Part shown: piece by piece, positions 7,422-14,808 of the stretch
How the letters are laid out: the number at the start of each line of letters is the position of its first letter
How positions within the stretch are numbered: position 1 is the stretch's first letter
Virus record (IMG/VR): IMGVR_UViG_3300020190_000192
Location: 1-34,872 of that record
DNA length: 34,872 bases
Source of the DNA: a virus
Direction: 5' to 3' (one strand)
The notes under the pieces: generated by a model
Seen by the model: the letters and a program-made list of their open reading frames with translations, nothing else
Told to the model about the DNA's origin: nothing
Databases searched by the model: none
Translations under genes and position numbers: made by a program

Positions 7422-8252
7422 CTATGCGCTTGTAAAAGCGACCTTATCCTTCTGAGGGGAGCAAAACTCAGTAGTAATGACGGGGTGGGTTGAAACCACA
7501 CATTCCCTCTTATCGGGAAGTTGTTCTTTTACCATCAATCTCATCAACCATCTATCTGTTCCGTCATAGCGAGGCTGAAAAGGCTTCCTGCCGTGAGCAA
7601 CTTGATGATTATCAATAATGAGAACATCACCATCTTCAAGAACAATTTCTTTTATATTCTCGTCAACTAATTTCTTAAAACATTCCAAAGCGGAATTCGC
7701 AACTTCGGTTTTCCCCCTCATCAGGTCTTCGTCAAAAATGAATCTAAACTTTTTGTGTTTGAAATTAATGACCGGCACCAACCATTCATCGTATTGTTTT
7801 TTGTTTTCCTTGAAGGATAAGTCGGGTTGGATATAAAATTGGGGGCGCATCAACTCGTACATCAATCCGACATCTATATTTCTTAAGATGTCCCCAAAAT
7901 TCACGTATGTGGTTGGAGCATTCTTATCTCCGCGTAAACACATCAAAATAAGAACATCTGGCTTATGCGGATGAAATGCTGTTTCTGTGTGCATTTTCAG
8001 CAATGCTTTGGAAGATGAAGAAATTTGTGCGAATTCCGTTTTGGGATTGGGAAGTACGTGTTGAATCAGGCGACCGTTCTGCTCCTGTTTGTAGGCGACA
8101 GGGAAACCATAATGAGCGCCGAACTTCAACAACAAATCGGATGCCTGTTTAACGATGTCATCGCTCATCGGTGGTATCAGCGGAGTCGCAGGAATCTGAC
8201 CTATCTCAACGCCTTTGATTAGTGTTAGGGGTTCATTCGGTTCAATCGTCAT
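7422..8252 (-). CDS. Fe(II)/2-oxoglutarate oxygenase of the VioC/AsnO (clavaminate-synthase-like) type, 276 aa
   Basis: This family hydroxylates free or carrier-bound amino acids (arginine in VioC, asparagine in AsnO) using Fe(II), O2 and 2-oxoglutarate. The iron ligands fit: HTE (His88, Glu90) in KMHTETAFHPHKPDVLILMCLRG, and His220 in DNHQVAHGRKPFQPRYDG. DRWLMR gives Arg234 exactly 14 residues after the second His, as for the 2-oxoglutarate arginine of VioC. FHP-H and PF-PRYDGTDRW also match that subgroup as I remember it. At 276 aa it is shorter than the usual 320-360. I chose the ATG at 8252, which has AGAAGG eight bases upstream and overlaps the preceding small gene by 11 bases. The substrate is unknown: a free amino acid, a peptide residue or a protein residue. 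Confidence 0.85.
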   Translation of the reverse strand: MTIEPNEPLTLIKGVEIGQIPATPLIPPMSDDIVKQASDLLLKFGAHYGFPVAYKQEQNGRLIQHVLPNPKTEFAQISSSSKALLKMHTETAFHPHKPDVLILMCLRGDKNAPTTYVNFGDILRNIDVGLMYELMRPQFYIQPDLSFKENKKQYDEWLVPVINFKHKKFRFIFDEDLMRGKTEVANSALECFKKLVDENIKEIVLEDGDVLIIDNHQVAHGRKPFQPRYDGTDRWLMRLMVKEQLPDKRECVVSTHPVITTEFCSPQKDKVAFTSA

Positions 8253-8439
8253 CCCGTTTGCCTTCTCTGCGTTTTCGTTTCGGCGCAAGGTCGTGAGTTC
8301 TGAGTGGATGACCGTACGGCAAGCGGGTTCTCCGTTTTCCTGCTTTGGTTCCCGGCACTGTCTCATACTCTTTTGTTAAGTAATTGAAGCGTGTTCGTTG
8401 TTGTGCCCCACGAGAAACTTTCTTATTTTTCTTTCCCAT
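8242..8439 (-). CDS. Small strongly basic protein, 65 aa
   Basis: It lies between MazG and the oxygenase, coupled to both: its ATG overlaps the MazG stop (TAATG) and its end overlaps the oxygenase start by 11 bases. It is rich in Arg and Lys (KKNKKVSRGAQQRTRF; APKRKRREGKR) and could bind nucleic acid or be intrinsically disordered. I recognise no family. Being directly next to an arginine-hydroxylase-like enzyme, it is a conceivable substrate, but that is speculation. Confidence 0.6.
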   Translation of the reverse strand: MGKKNKKVSRGAQQRTRFNYLTKEYETVPGTKAGKRRTRLPYGHPLRTHDLAPKRKRREGKRDDD

Positions 8440-8780
8440 TACCTATTGTCTCCATCTCCACTTAAAGTATTTAACTGTTGACGCTTTAGAAGTTTTTCAA
8501 TGTTGTCTCGGGCAACTAGACCCATATTCATATCAACCGCAGAACATAGTTGGGCAACATACCACAGAACATCGCCTATTTCCGCCGCTAGAGCCTGTTT
8601 CATTTCAACTGTCAATTTTGAATCGTGGTCACGAATAATTTTCTTTACTTTGCCCGCAACTTCACCTGCTTCTGACACAAGACCGAGCGAAAGATACTCC
8701 AACATTTTTTCTTTTGGGTAAATAGCAGTTTGACTTGTTCTCCATTGATAGTTCGTAAAATCCATTTCGTGCGCCTTCAT
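8439..8780 (-). CDS. MazG-like nucleotide pyrophosphohydrolase, 113 aa
   Basis: MazG-type enzymes hydrolyse NTPs or dNTPs to monophosphates and pyrophosphate using Mg2+ held by Glu/Asp in a four-helix bundle. The two signature helices are visible: SEAGEVAGKVKK (Glu37, Glu40) and AAEIGDVLWYVAQL (Glu67, Asp70). At 113 aa it is a single-domain phage MazG. The first ATG overlaps the upstream stop (ATGA); an in-frame ATG at 8765 has GAAGG eight bases upstream and may be the main start. Phage MazG proteins are thought to clean or rebalance nucleotide pools or alarmones during infection. Confidence 0.85.
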   Translation of the reverse strand: MKAHEMDFTNYQWRTSQTAIYPKEKMLEYLSLGLVSEAGEVAGKVKKIIRDHDSKLTVEMKQALAAEIGDVLWYVAQLCSAVDMNMGLVARDNIEKLLKRQQLNTLSGDGDNR

Positions 8781-9406
8781 AAATCGTCTCTGTAGAATAT
8801 TTCAAAACCCAAATCCGTAATTGCGTCCGCGAGGGTTGCGTAAAATGATTCTTTGTATTCATCGGGTTGATTTGAGTCGGTATTCAACTTTAATGCAGCG
8901 TTTAGCGTCGCTGCATATGTTAGGTCTCTCAATACATTAAGGGCAGAGTACCGTAAAGCCTTTCCGAACTCAACCACACGACCGATTTTGATTGAGTAAG
9001 GAACTGACACGAATACGGGTTCTTCACCAAAATGCGTGAAGGATATGCATTCCGAAACAGGCGAATTCGGTTTTGCAAAAAGGCTTGCCAAATCCTGGTC
9101 TTTTGTTTCGGATGGCTTTAAAGAACAATATCCTTCGGCAACAAATGTAAATGAATCAACACCCCAACCTTGTCGCTTTATGCATGCTGCTTGCGTCAAC
9201 TTTTCCAAACGCTCATTTCGGCTTATCTGATGTGTCTTCATGAGTTGCATTATTGATACGAGTTTGTCCTGTTTCCAACTAAACAAATTTATGTTTATAT
9301 CTTGACCGATTCCCTCCTCGTCAACGGTTTGTTGCTTGGCTATTTTCGTCGCCTCAACAGCAAGGGCTAGTTTGTCTATGTCCGTTTTGTAGGAGCCAGT
9401 TTCCAT
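8777..9406 (-). CDS. Hypothetical protein, 209 aa
   Basis: First gene of the minus-strand unit ending in the oxygenase; its stop overlaps the MazG start by four bases. It looks like a soluble alpha/beta protein with predicted strands (GWGVDSFTFVAEGYCSL; EPVFVSVPYSIKIGRVVEF) and a helical C-terminal part (DLTYAATLNAALKL; YATLADAITDLGFEIF). No motif or family recognised. There is no Shine-Dalgarno sequence. A TATTTT box lies seven bases before the ATG, which would fit a leaderless start, but its -35 region is poor. Confidence 0.65.
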   Translation of the reverse strand: METGSYKTDIDKLALAVEATKIAKQQTVDEEGIGQDININLFSWKQDKLVSIMQLMKTHQISRNERLEKLTQAACIKRQGWGVDSFTFVAEGYCSLKPSETKDQDLASLFAKPNSPVSECISFTHFGEEPVFVSVPYSIKIGRVVEFGKALRYSALNVLRDLTYAATLNAALKLNTDSNQPDEYKESFYATLADAITDLGFEIFYRDDL

Positions 9407-9491
9407 CTAGTCCAAAATACCCCATATTTATTGGTCGTAAAAGAACTAGGGTGTTTCATTTTAGGTAGCCCAAATGTAGTAGTTTGCTGTC

Positions 9492-9770
9492 ATGGCACAA
9501 AAGAAGAAATCAACCCCAAAACAGAAGAAATCACCAGCAAAAAAGAAGGCTACTCCTAAAAAGAGTCCTTCCAAGGCTGTTGTTAAATCCAATACCGCAG
9601 AAGCGGTAAAGGACGCCACTCAGTCTGTGGCGGCGGCAGTGGCTGAAGACATCAGTGCGGCGGAAAAGTATGTTCAGGATGTTCTAAATCCTGTCATTAT
9701 CTATGCCAACGACCTGAAGTCCAAGTCGCTTCGTCAGCGTGTACTTGCGTGGTTCAAGACCTCTAAGTAG
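9492..9770 (+). CDS. Lysine/alanine-rich small protein, histone-H1-like N-terminus, 92 aa
   Basis: The first 32 residues are almost only Lys, Pro, Ser, Ala and Thr (AQKKKSTPKQKKSPAKKKA), like the tails of histone H1 or actinobacterial HupB. They are followed by an amphipathic helical region (AEAVKDATQSVAAAVAEDISAAEKYVQDVL) and a basic end. I infer DNA or RNA binding by the tail and perhaps self-association through the helix. It is followed 12 bases later by a DNA methyltransferase. There is no clear Shine-Dalgarno sequence. TAGTTT six bases before the ATG could be a leaderless -10 element, again without a good -35. Confidence 0.7.
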   Translation: MAQKKKSTPKQKKSPAKKKATPKKSPSKAVVKSNTAEAVKDATQSVAAAVAEDISAAEKYVQDVLNPVIIYANDLKSKSLRQRVLAWFKTSK

Positions 9771-9782
9771 ACTGTTCCCCTG

Positions 9783-11171
9783 ATGGGGAATGAAACTGTG
9801 GTGATTGACGAATTGCAGAATAATGCCGTCCAAGAACAGCCCCTTGTGCTCAACCCAAAAATTCTTTTGGGTGATGTTCGAGAATCTTTAAAAAGTATTC
9901 CCGATGGGTCGATTCATTGCGTAGTCACATCTCCTCCGTATTGGGGTTTGCGTGACTACGGCACAGGCAAATGGGAAGGCGGAGACCCTAATTGTTCGCA
10001 CAAACGCGATAGTAAACAAAGCGACAAAACATCCACTGGTCAAAGGAATTTAGAAGGCGCAATCGGGGACGGTATTTATAAATCCTATTGCCGTAGGTGT
10101 GGGGCAATCAGGATTGATAACCAACTTGGATTAGAACCAACATTTGATTCATATGTGGAAGATATGGTTGGCGTGTTCCGCGAAGTGCGGCGCATCCTCC
10201 GTGATGATGGCACTTTGTGGCTTAATTTGGGCGACTCGTATGCGGGAAGCAACGGTAACGGATGGAAACAAACCATTGCGTCCACAAATGCTTCCAATGC
10301 TGGTGGAGAGAATGAGGATTTTCGTTCCCGCATCGGGCGCGATGACGGCTATCTGAAACCCAAAGATTTGGTCGGCATCCCGTGGCGTGTTGCTTTGGCT
10401 CTACAGCAAGACGGATGGTTTTTGCGACAAGACATCATTTGGCACAAACCAAATCCGATGCCAGAGTCAGTAACAGACCGATGCACCAAGGCACATGAAT
10501 ACATCTTCCTTCTGACAAAAAAGGCTAACTACTTCTTTGATTCGGAAGCAATCAAGGAGCCCGCAAAATATCCGCACGATAATAGGGGTGCGAGGGCTGA
10601 TAGTCGTAAAGAAGCAGGAATCCCTAATGCGATGCACGGGATGACGGGTGCGTTCAAAAACAAGCGGTCGGTGTGGACAATAAACACAAAACCCTATAAG
10701 GAAGCACATTTCGCAGTATTCCCAACAGACCTAGTGGAACCGTGCATCAAAGCAGGCACAAGTGAAAAAGGTTGTTGCGCATCATGTGGAACACCATGGG
10801 AAAGAATCGTTGATAGAAAAAGAATACGCAGAAACGAACTTCCCGAAGATGACCCCCGTTACCGTCCGAATATATACGAGGGAGAGTACGAAGAAATCAA
10901 TGGCAAGGGCGACGCTGGTTTTGTAGAAACACAAACACTTGGTTGGGGCAAAGCGTGCGAGTGCGAAACTGACGAAACGGTGCCGTGCACAGTTCTTGAC
11001 ACATTCTTCGGTTCGGGAACAACTGGTGTTGTTGCGTTGCGTCTTGGGCGCGACTATCTCGGCTGTGAACTTAATTCAGAATATGCAAAAATAGCGACAA
11101 AGCGTATAGCGGACGAAGAAGAAGAAATCAGAAAAGAAAAAGAAACGGAACAACTTAGTCTTTTTGAGTGA
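9783..11171 (+). CDS. DNA methyltransferase, beta-class with zinc-ribbon inserts, 462 aa
   Basis: The catalytic motif TSPPYWGLRDYG is at about residue 49 and the SAM-binding loop LDTFFGSGTTGVVALRLGRDYLGCEL near residue 405, the beta-class order for N4-cytosine or N6-adenine methylation. This long form is common in actinophages. Cys-rich inserts are present: YCRRCGA, KGCCASCGTPW and KACECE, plausible structural zinc sites. HKPNPMPESVTDRCTKAHEYIF is also characteristic of the family. The position is conserved relative to motif IV, but the target sequence cannot be read. Its last 17 bases overlap the convergent gene at 11155. Confidence 0.9.
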   Translation: MGNETVVIDELQNNAVQEQPLVLNPKILLGDVRESLKSIPDGSIHCVVTSPPYWGLRDYGTGKWEGGDPNCSHKRDSKQSDKTSTGQRNLEGAIGDGIYKSYCRRCGAIRIDNQLGLEPTFDSYVEDMVGVFREVRRILRDDGTLWLNLGDSYAGSNGNGWKQTIASTNASNAGGENEDFRSRIGRDDGYLKPKDLVGIPWRVALALQQDGWFLRQDIIWHKPNPMPESVTDRCTKAHEYIFLLTKKANYFFDSEAIKEPAKYPHDNRGARADSRKEAGIPNAMHGMTGAFKNKRSVWTINTKPYKEAHFAVFPTDLVEPCIKAGTSEKGCCASCGTPWERIVDRKRIRRNELPEDDPRYRPNIYEGEYEEINGKGDAGFVETQTLGWGKACECETDETVPCTVLDTFFGSGTTGVVALRLGRDYLGCELNSEYAKIATKRIADEEEEIRKEKETEQLSLFE

Positions 11172-11547
11172 GTGATTCAGGTATCCGAATAGATATCTCT
11201 ATTCTTTCTGCAAGCCTTTGAAGCAGTGCGACAGCCTCGTGCGTCGCATGGTTCTCGCACCATTCACTCGGGTCTTTAGCCAAAGCAGATTCAACATACT
11301 CGTACGCAACATGTACTTTCCCTTGGTTAACTGGTGGCACACCACATTCTTCCGTCTCCAATAAACCTTCTGCTAGTTTGCGTTCTGACGCTCCGCACGC
11401 AAGAAGAATCCCGCCCATGATGTCAATTTTGTGGGTGTACGGGTCATAGACGAGACTGTTGGACAAACCGTGTCGCGAGATTGCTTCAGCAGCCTTATAG
11501 TAAATCTCGTGTACCCTTGCATCTTTGAGTACTGAAATAGTTGTCAC
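11155..11547 (-). CDS. Hypothetical protein downstream of the ribonucleotide reductase, 130 aa
   Basis: I place the start at the GTG whose GTGA overlaps the reductase stop (11545-11547). A TTG at 11574 would give 139 aa with a 31-base overlap. It is helical in appearance (VHEIYYKAAEAISRHG; HEAVALLQRLAERIEISIRI) with three cysteines. No family recognised. Coupling to the reductase suggests an accessory role in dNTP supply, but nothing in the sequence shows it. Its end overlaps the convergent methyltransferase by 17 bases. Confidence 0.6.
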   Translation of the reverse strand: MTTISVLKDARVHEIYYKAAEAISRHGLSNSLVYDPYTHKIDIMGGILLACGASERKLAEGLLETEECGVPPVNQGKVHVAYEYVESALAKDPSEWCENHATHEAVALLQRLAERIEISIRIPESLTQKD

Positions 11548-13475
11548 CGGATTGGGCAAGCCCCTGATGCGCAAGCATCAATGTCCAAGTCATCACCCGA
11601 AATCGGTGTTAGGGCAACAGACATGTCAATCTTTTCAAATATGGTGTCATATTCCTCTTCGGTGATTTCTTCATACGGTGGCAACGGGAAGTTGTGGTCG
11701 CTGTGAAGCAAGAACGATACCGATTTGATGTTCTCGTCGTAGTTCTTGGACAACCATTCTTTGATTGAATCAAGTTCTTCCTTGCGGTAATAGACGGTCA
11801 CCGAAACTGCGTTATCTGCCCACACTTTCTGCATTTTCGCAACCCATTCCAACTGGTCTATGGCAGTCATGTTCTTTGCGAGAACAGCGCCCTCGGGGGA
11901 TTTGCAGGGGAACTCAACCACATATTTCGTGTGGTCTTCGCGCCCATCCAAACCAATGTCCCAAACAACTTTGTGTCCACGCTTGCGGAGCGAGTCCACG
12001 AGCCCATCAGCGGCTCCGAATCGTACACGTCGGATGTAGAACGGCGCAAAAGCAGGGTGGATGCCAGGTGTGACACCTGGGAGTAGTGAAAGCGTCCCCG
12101 ATGGTTGCACAGTGGTCAAACGCACTGATTTTGGAAAGTTCTTACTCTGCGAATATTTCTCGTCAAAATCAGCGAGCATCTCATAGGCGCGAGACAGCCA
12201 GCCTATTTTTTCCTCGGTGCACTGCAAGATGCCGGTGACGCTCTGCCCAAGTCGCGCATTCTTGCGGACGATATTCGTCGTCTTTTCGTATGGGTACTCA
12301 AGGCGGGTAATCTGCTTTTGAAGCATGTAGAGAAGGCGCGAAATTTCGTGAAATTCTTCTTCGCTACGGACATTGGGCAAGAAAATTGTGGACAGGTTGC
12401 ATGACTCTCCGTCACTGAGACCGATTTCTGCACATGGATTGAAGCCCTCCACCGTCGTGTCTGCTTTTGCTTCTCCTGTGCGACCGTACTTGCGGGCAAG
12501 GCGACGGTTTACGAGACCGTATGGCTCTCCATTGCCCGTGTAGCCCTTCCATAGTTCGGGCATGATGTGGTCGTAATAGTCCGCGTAAATGCTGTTGTTG
12601 GAGTTTGCGCGCCAAGCGGGAATCTCACCCGAAGCCCAATTTTTTGCACGCAGGAAAAGTACATCGTCTGGGTCTCCGATTGCGATTTGTGCTGAGCGGC
12701 GAGACGAGCCAGAAACGACAATACGACCGATGATATTGCAGATGTCCAATACATCAACGGAGCGGAGTTTCTTCCCTTCTCGTGCTTGGAATACCTCACT
12801 GATGTCCTTGATTCCCTCCACTAGGGCACCGGGTCCACTGGCGGTGCCACCAAATGCTTTTAGCGGTGCACCGAATTCGCGGACGAGAATAGTTGAATAC
12901 GAGAACGACTTACCTGTGTCAAAGAAAGATTTCAGAACACTGTGCAAGAGACGACGCCACCCCTGTCGCGAGTCGGGGACGATTATGTCGGCATCGTTGG
13001 TGCGCTCATGCGTGATTTTTACGCCCGCTTTGACCTTGGGGAGGTCGTGAATTTTGGAGCGCTCTACGGAAAACCCGACTCCACCTCCGAGCATCAGGTA
13101 GTCAAACAAGAGTTCAAAGTCCTCAATTTTTTCAATGTTTGTAAAGTAGCAGTTGTTGAGTGACGATGCATTGAATTTTTTGATTAGCGGTGTTCCTAGT
13201 TGCCACAGTGCGCGACCCGAGAATGAGCAACGAAGGTTGTAAACATGGTCAAATATGGCTTCTGTTTCTTTTTGTGTCCACGGAACATTGATGTCTAGGG
13301 CACCGTTGACACAACGCGAAACTGTTTCAATCCATGTTTCGTTGCGGTCTACACCCTCAATCGGGCGAGAGTATGTTCGGAGATAAACAATTTCTCCGAG
13401 TCCGCTGAAACCCCACGGCGGCGTGATGTGACGGTACTTCTCAAGAAATTTCGGAGTCAAGGAAACGTCCTTCAT
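11544..13475 (-). CDS. Class II (adenosylcobalamin-dependent) ribonucleoside-triphosphate reductase, monomeric RTPR type, 643 aa
   Basis: It reduces ribonucleotides to deoxyribonucleotides by a thiyl radical made with coenzyme B12, so it needs host cobalamin but no oxygen or iron partner. The active-site loop NPCAEIGLSDGESCN has Cys348, Glu350 and Cys359, with the same spacing as C408/E410/C419 of the Lactobacillus leichmannii enzyme. Cys109 in LNNCYF is a candidate for the other redox Cys. The C-terminal pair CASGAC (Cys635, Cys640) has the CxxxxC spacing of that enzyme. RSSRRSAQIAIGD and TTVQPSGTLSLLPGVTPGIHP are family motifs. It is shorter than the 739 aa bacterial enzyme. A good promoter lies about 40 bases upstream. 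Confidence 0.93.
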   Translation of the reverse strand: MKDVSLTPKFLEKYRHITPPWGFSGLGEIVYLRTYSRPIEGVDRNETWIETVSRCVNGALDINVPWTQKETEAIFDHVYNLRCSFSGRALWQLGTPLIKKFNASSLNNCYFTNIEKIEDFELLFDYLMLGGGVGFSVERSKIHDLPKVKAGVKITHERTNDADIIVPDSRQGWRRLLHSVLKSFFDTGKSFSYSTILVREFGAPLKAFGGTASGPGALVEGIKDISEVFQAREGKKLRSVDVLDICNIIGRIVVSGSSRRSAQIAIGDPDDVLFLRAKNWASGEIPAWRANSNNSIYADYYDHIMPELWKGYTGNGEPYGLVNRRLARKYGRTGEAKADTTVEGFNPCAEIGLSDGESCNLSTIFLPNVRSEEEFHEISRLLYMLQKQITRLEYPYEKTTNIVRKNARLGQSVTGILQCTEEKIGWLSRAYEMLADFDEKYSQSKNFPKSVRLTTVQPSGTLSLLPGVTPGIHPAFAPFYIRRVRFGAADGLVDSLRKRGHKVVWDIGLDGREDHTKYVVEFPCKSPEGAVLAKNMTAIDQLEWVAKMQKVWADNAVSVTVYYRKEELDSIKEWLSKNYDENIKSVSFLLHSDHNFPLPPYEEITEEEYDTIFEKIDMSVALTPISGDDLDIDACASGACPIR

Positions 13476-13514
13476 AATGCAACTTTCGGATTGGGGTTGT
13501 TCAGGGAAAGAAAT

Positions 13515-13543
13515 ATTGTACCCTACCGAAGTGTTTCAGTAAA
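13515..13543 (-). promoter_or_regulatory. Sigma70-type promoter for the ribonucleotide reductase
   Basis: On the minus strand TTTACT (13538-13543) and TACAAT (13515-13520) are separated by exactly 17 bases, upstream of the reductase gene. The implied leader is about 35 bases. Confidence 0.6.
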
Positions 13544-13556
13544 GCCGATTTGAGTG

Positions 13557-13856
13557 TTATTCGTCCAACAATCCGTGTTCTCGTGCTTGTGCGACGGTTA
13601 TTGTTTGTCCTTTGTGAAACTTAATCACTTTTATCTTTACATTTCCATACATGATTCGTTCTTCAAGTATGTCTTCTTCTAGCATAATTTTTGTTTGTTT
13701 GTCTAAAGACAAAAACAATCCAGTTCCTGTCGGGTTTTTGATGGGTGATTCTTGTTGATGGGGCTTGCAGTCACCTGTCGGGTGACCACAAACAGGGCAC
13801 GGCATGCGGTCAGCCCGCAGAATACGGTAGTCACCGTACAAGTATTCATCACTCAT
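13557..13856 (-). CDS. Small protein with putative zinc knuckle, 99 aa
   Basis: Residues 19-30 read PCPVCGHPTGDC, so Cys-x2-Cys-x-His with a following Cys could bind zinc. Similar MPCPVCGHPTGDC segments occur, from memory, in actinophage hypothetical proteins. The C-terminal half (YGNVKIKVIKFHKGQTITVAQAREHGL) resembles a small beta fold followed by a helix. It lies between the DUF3846-like gene and the reductase. Function unknown. Confidence 0.65.
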   Translation of the reverse strand: MSDEYLYGDYRILRADRMPCPVCGHPTGDCKPHQQESPIKNPTGTGLFLSLDKQTKIMLEEDILEERIMYGNVKIKVIKFHKGQTITVAQAREHGLLDE

Positions 13857-13883
13857 ATAACAATAATAGTTGAAATAAGCGGT

Positions 13884-14369
13884 TTAGGATACACGCCTTG
13901 CATCGGGTGGTATTTCACCTGAAACTAAATATTCTTTCATTTGTTCTTCGGTCAGAGAAAACATATGATGCGAAAAATCCATGTTGCGGATATCTTCCTC
14001 AAGAGCCTTGCATATGGATTCATCAGCGCTAATTTGTTTGAAAGTAAGTAAAGTTCTACCGTCAAACCACCTATCGTCAAGGTCATAGTCGTACCCATCT
14101 GCTTCCCCTTTATGATTATGGGGATTTGTTACAAGCACATCTCCTACGAGATTCATGTTAAACAGAAGGCTCGCCACGGGGTTGACCGAAAGCCCCAAAA
14201 GGAGACCCCTGTCATGGAGATAGCCCCTTATGCGCCTTTCGTGGTCATGTACGCAATCAAAAGCGTCCCCATCAGCCACGAGTTTAGACACGGCGACATG
14301 CGCGTTCTTTTCGGGTAGGTCAACTCTTCGGTGTGTTCCGTCGGTTTTGAGAAGCAAAGCCCTTGTCAC
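13884..14369 (-). CDS. DUF3846-like protein, 161 aa
   Basis: The N-terminal 110 residues fit the DUF3846 pattern: a short beta region (ALLLKTDGTHRRVDL), CVHDHERRIRGYLHDRGLLLGLSVNPVASLLF and MNLVGDVLVTN, where 'NPVAS...N...GDVLV' is the conserved core. The family is common in phages and plasmids and its role is unknown. The C-terminus is acidic and helical. It starts at GTG, five bases after the stop of the upstream small gene, so they are probably co-transcribed from the promoter at 14674-14702. Confidence 0.65.
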   Translation of the reverse strand: MTRALLLKTDGTHRRVDLPEKNAHVAVSKLVADGDAFDCVHDHERRIRGYLHDRGLLLGLSVNPVASLLFNMNLVGDVLVTNPHNHKGEADGYDYDLDDRWFDGRTLLTFKQISADESICKALEEDIRNMDFSHHMFSLTEEQMKEYLVSGEIPPDARRVS

Positions 14370-14373
14370 GGGA

Positions 14374-14622
14374 TTATCGCTTTTTGTTGTTTACTGAGTA
14401 CTTCTGCTTCTTCAGGATTTGGAATTCTTCTTCAAAGATGCGCTTGAATTCCTTGTTGTATTTGTTTTCAAGAACAAACCAAGCACGACGCTTAGCCTCC
14501 ATGCGCTGACGGTTTTCAGCCTTGCGAGCCTCTATGCGTTGCTTTCGCTCAGCGTCGGGAAGTGGCTTACGCCCCCTACGGGAACCGACCTGCTCACGCA
14601 ATTTTGTGTATGTAGTTTCCAT
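14374..14622 (-). CDS. Charged helical small protein, 82 aa
   Basis: Almost the whole protein is Arg, Lys and Glu in long helices (RKQRIEARKAENRQRMEAKRRAW; NKEFKRIFEEEFQILKKQ), likely a coiled coil or RNA/DNA-binding helix. The N-terminal RRGRKPLPDAERKQR looks like an AT-hook-type basic patch. ATG at 14622 is chosen; an in-frame TTG at 14631 is possible. It is the first gene after the promoter at 14674-14702. Family not recognised. Confidence 0.6.
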   Translation of the reverse strand: METTYTKLREQVGSRRGRKPLPDAERKQRIEARKAENRQRMEAKRRAWFVLENKYNKEFKRIFEEEFQILKKQKYSVNNKKR

Positions 14623-14673
14623 GTTGTCCAATACCTCATTTGTTGTTTATGGGAATACTTGATGTCGGTAGAC

Positions 14674-14702
14674 ACTTTAACTGATACCTAAATATTTTGC
14701 AA
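14674..14702 (-). promoter_or_regulatory. Sigma70-type promoter, leftward
   Basis: On the minus strand TTGCAA (14697-14702) and TAAAGT (14674-14679) are separated by 17 bases. It would drive the small ORFs from 14622 leftwards. Confidence 0.6.
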
Positions 14703-14706
14703 CCCC

Positions 14707-14723
14707 TTATGGGATACCCATAA
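14707..14723. repeat. Inverted repeat in divergent control region (TTATGGG/CCCATAA)
   Basis: A perfect 7-bp dyad with a 3-base centre, just upstream of the leftward promoter. It could be an operator half-site pair. Confidence 0.55.
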
Positions 14724-14724
14724 A

Positions 14725-14778
14725 TGTCAACCGTCACACAATTACAGGCTTGTAATTAGGTCTTGGGGGGGGTTGACA
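14725..14778. repeat. Inverted repeat TGTCAACC/GGTTGACA overlapping the rightward -35
   Basis: The arms are at 14725-14732 and 14771-14778, perfect over 8 bp. The right arm covers the -35 element, so protein binding there would block the promoter. The repeat encloses the dyad at 14740-14757. Confidence 0.5.
14740..14757. repeat. Inverted repeat AATTACA-GGCT-TGTAATT
   Basis: A perfect 7-bp dyad with a 4-base loop between the two divergent promoters. It could be an operator; a poor T-tract makes a terminator unlikely. Confidence 0.55.
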
Positions 14779-14801
14779 AACGCATTTCAAGACCGTACAC
14801 T
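14773..14801 (+). promoter_or_regulatory. Strong sigma70-type promoter for the phosphatase-like gene
   Basis: TTGACA (14773-14778), a 17-base spacer and TACACT (14796-14801). The expected start of transcription, about 7 bases later, falls on the ATG at 14809, so the mRNA would be leaderless. Confidence 0.8.
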
Positions 14802-14808
14802 TATGGAT

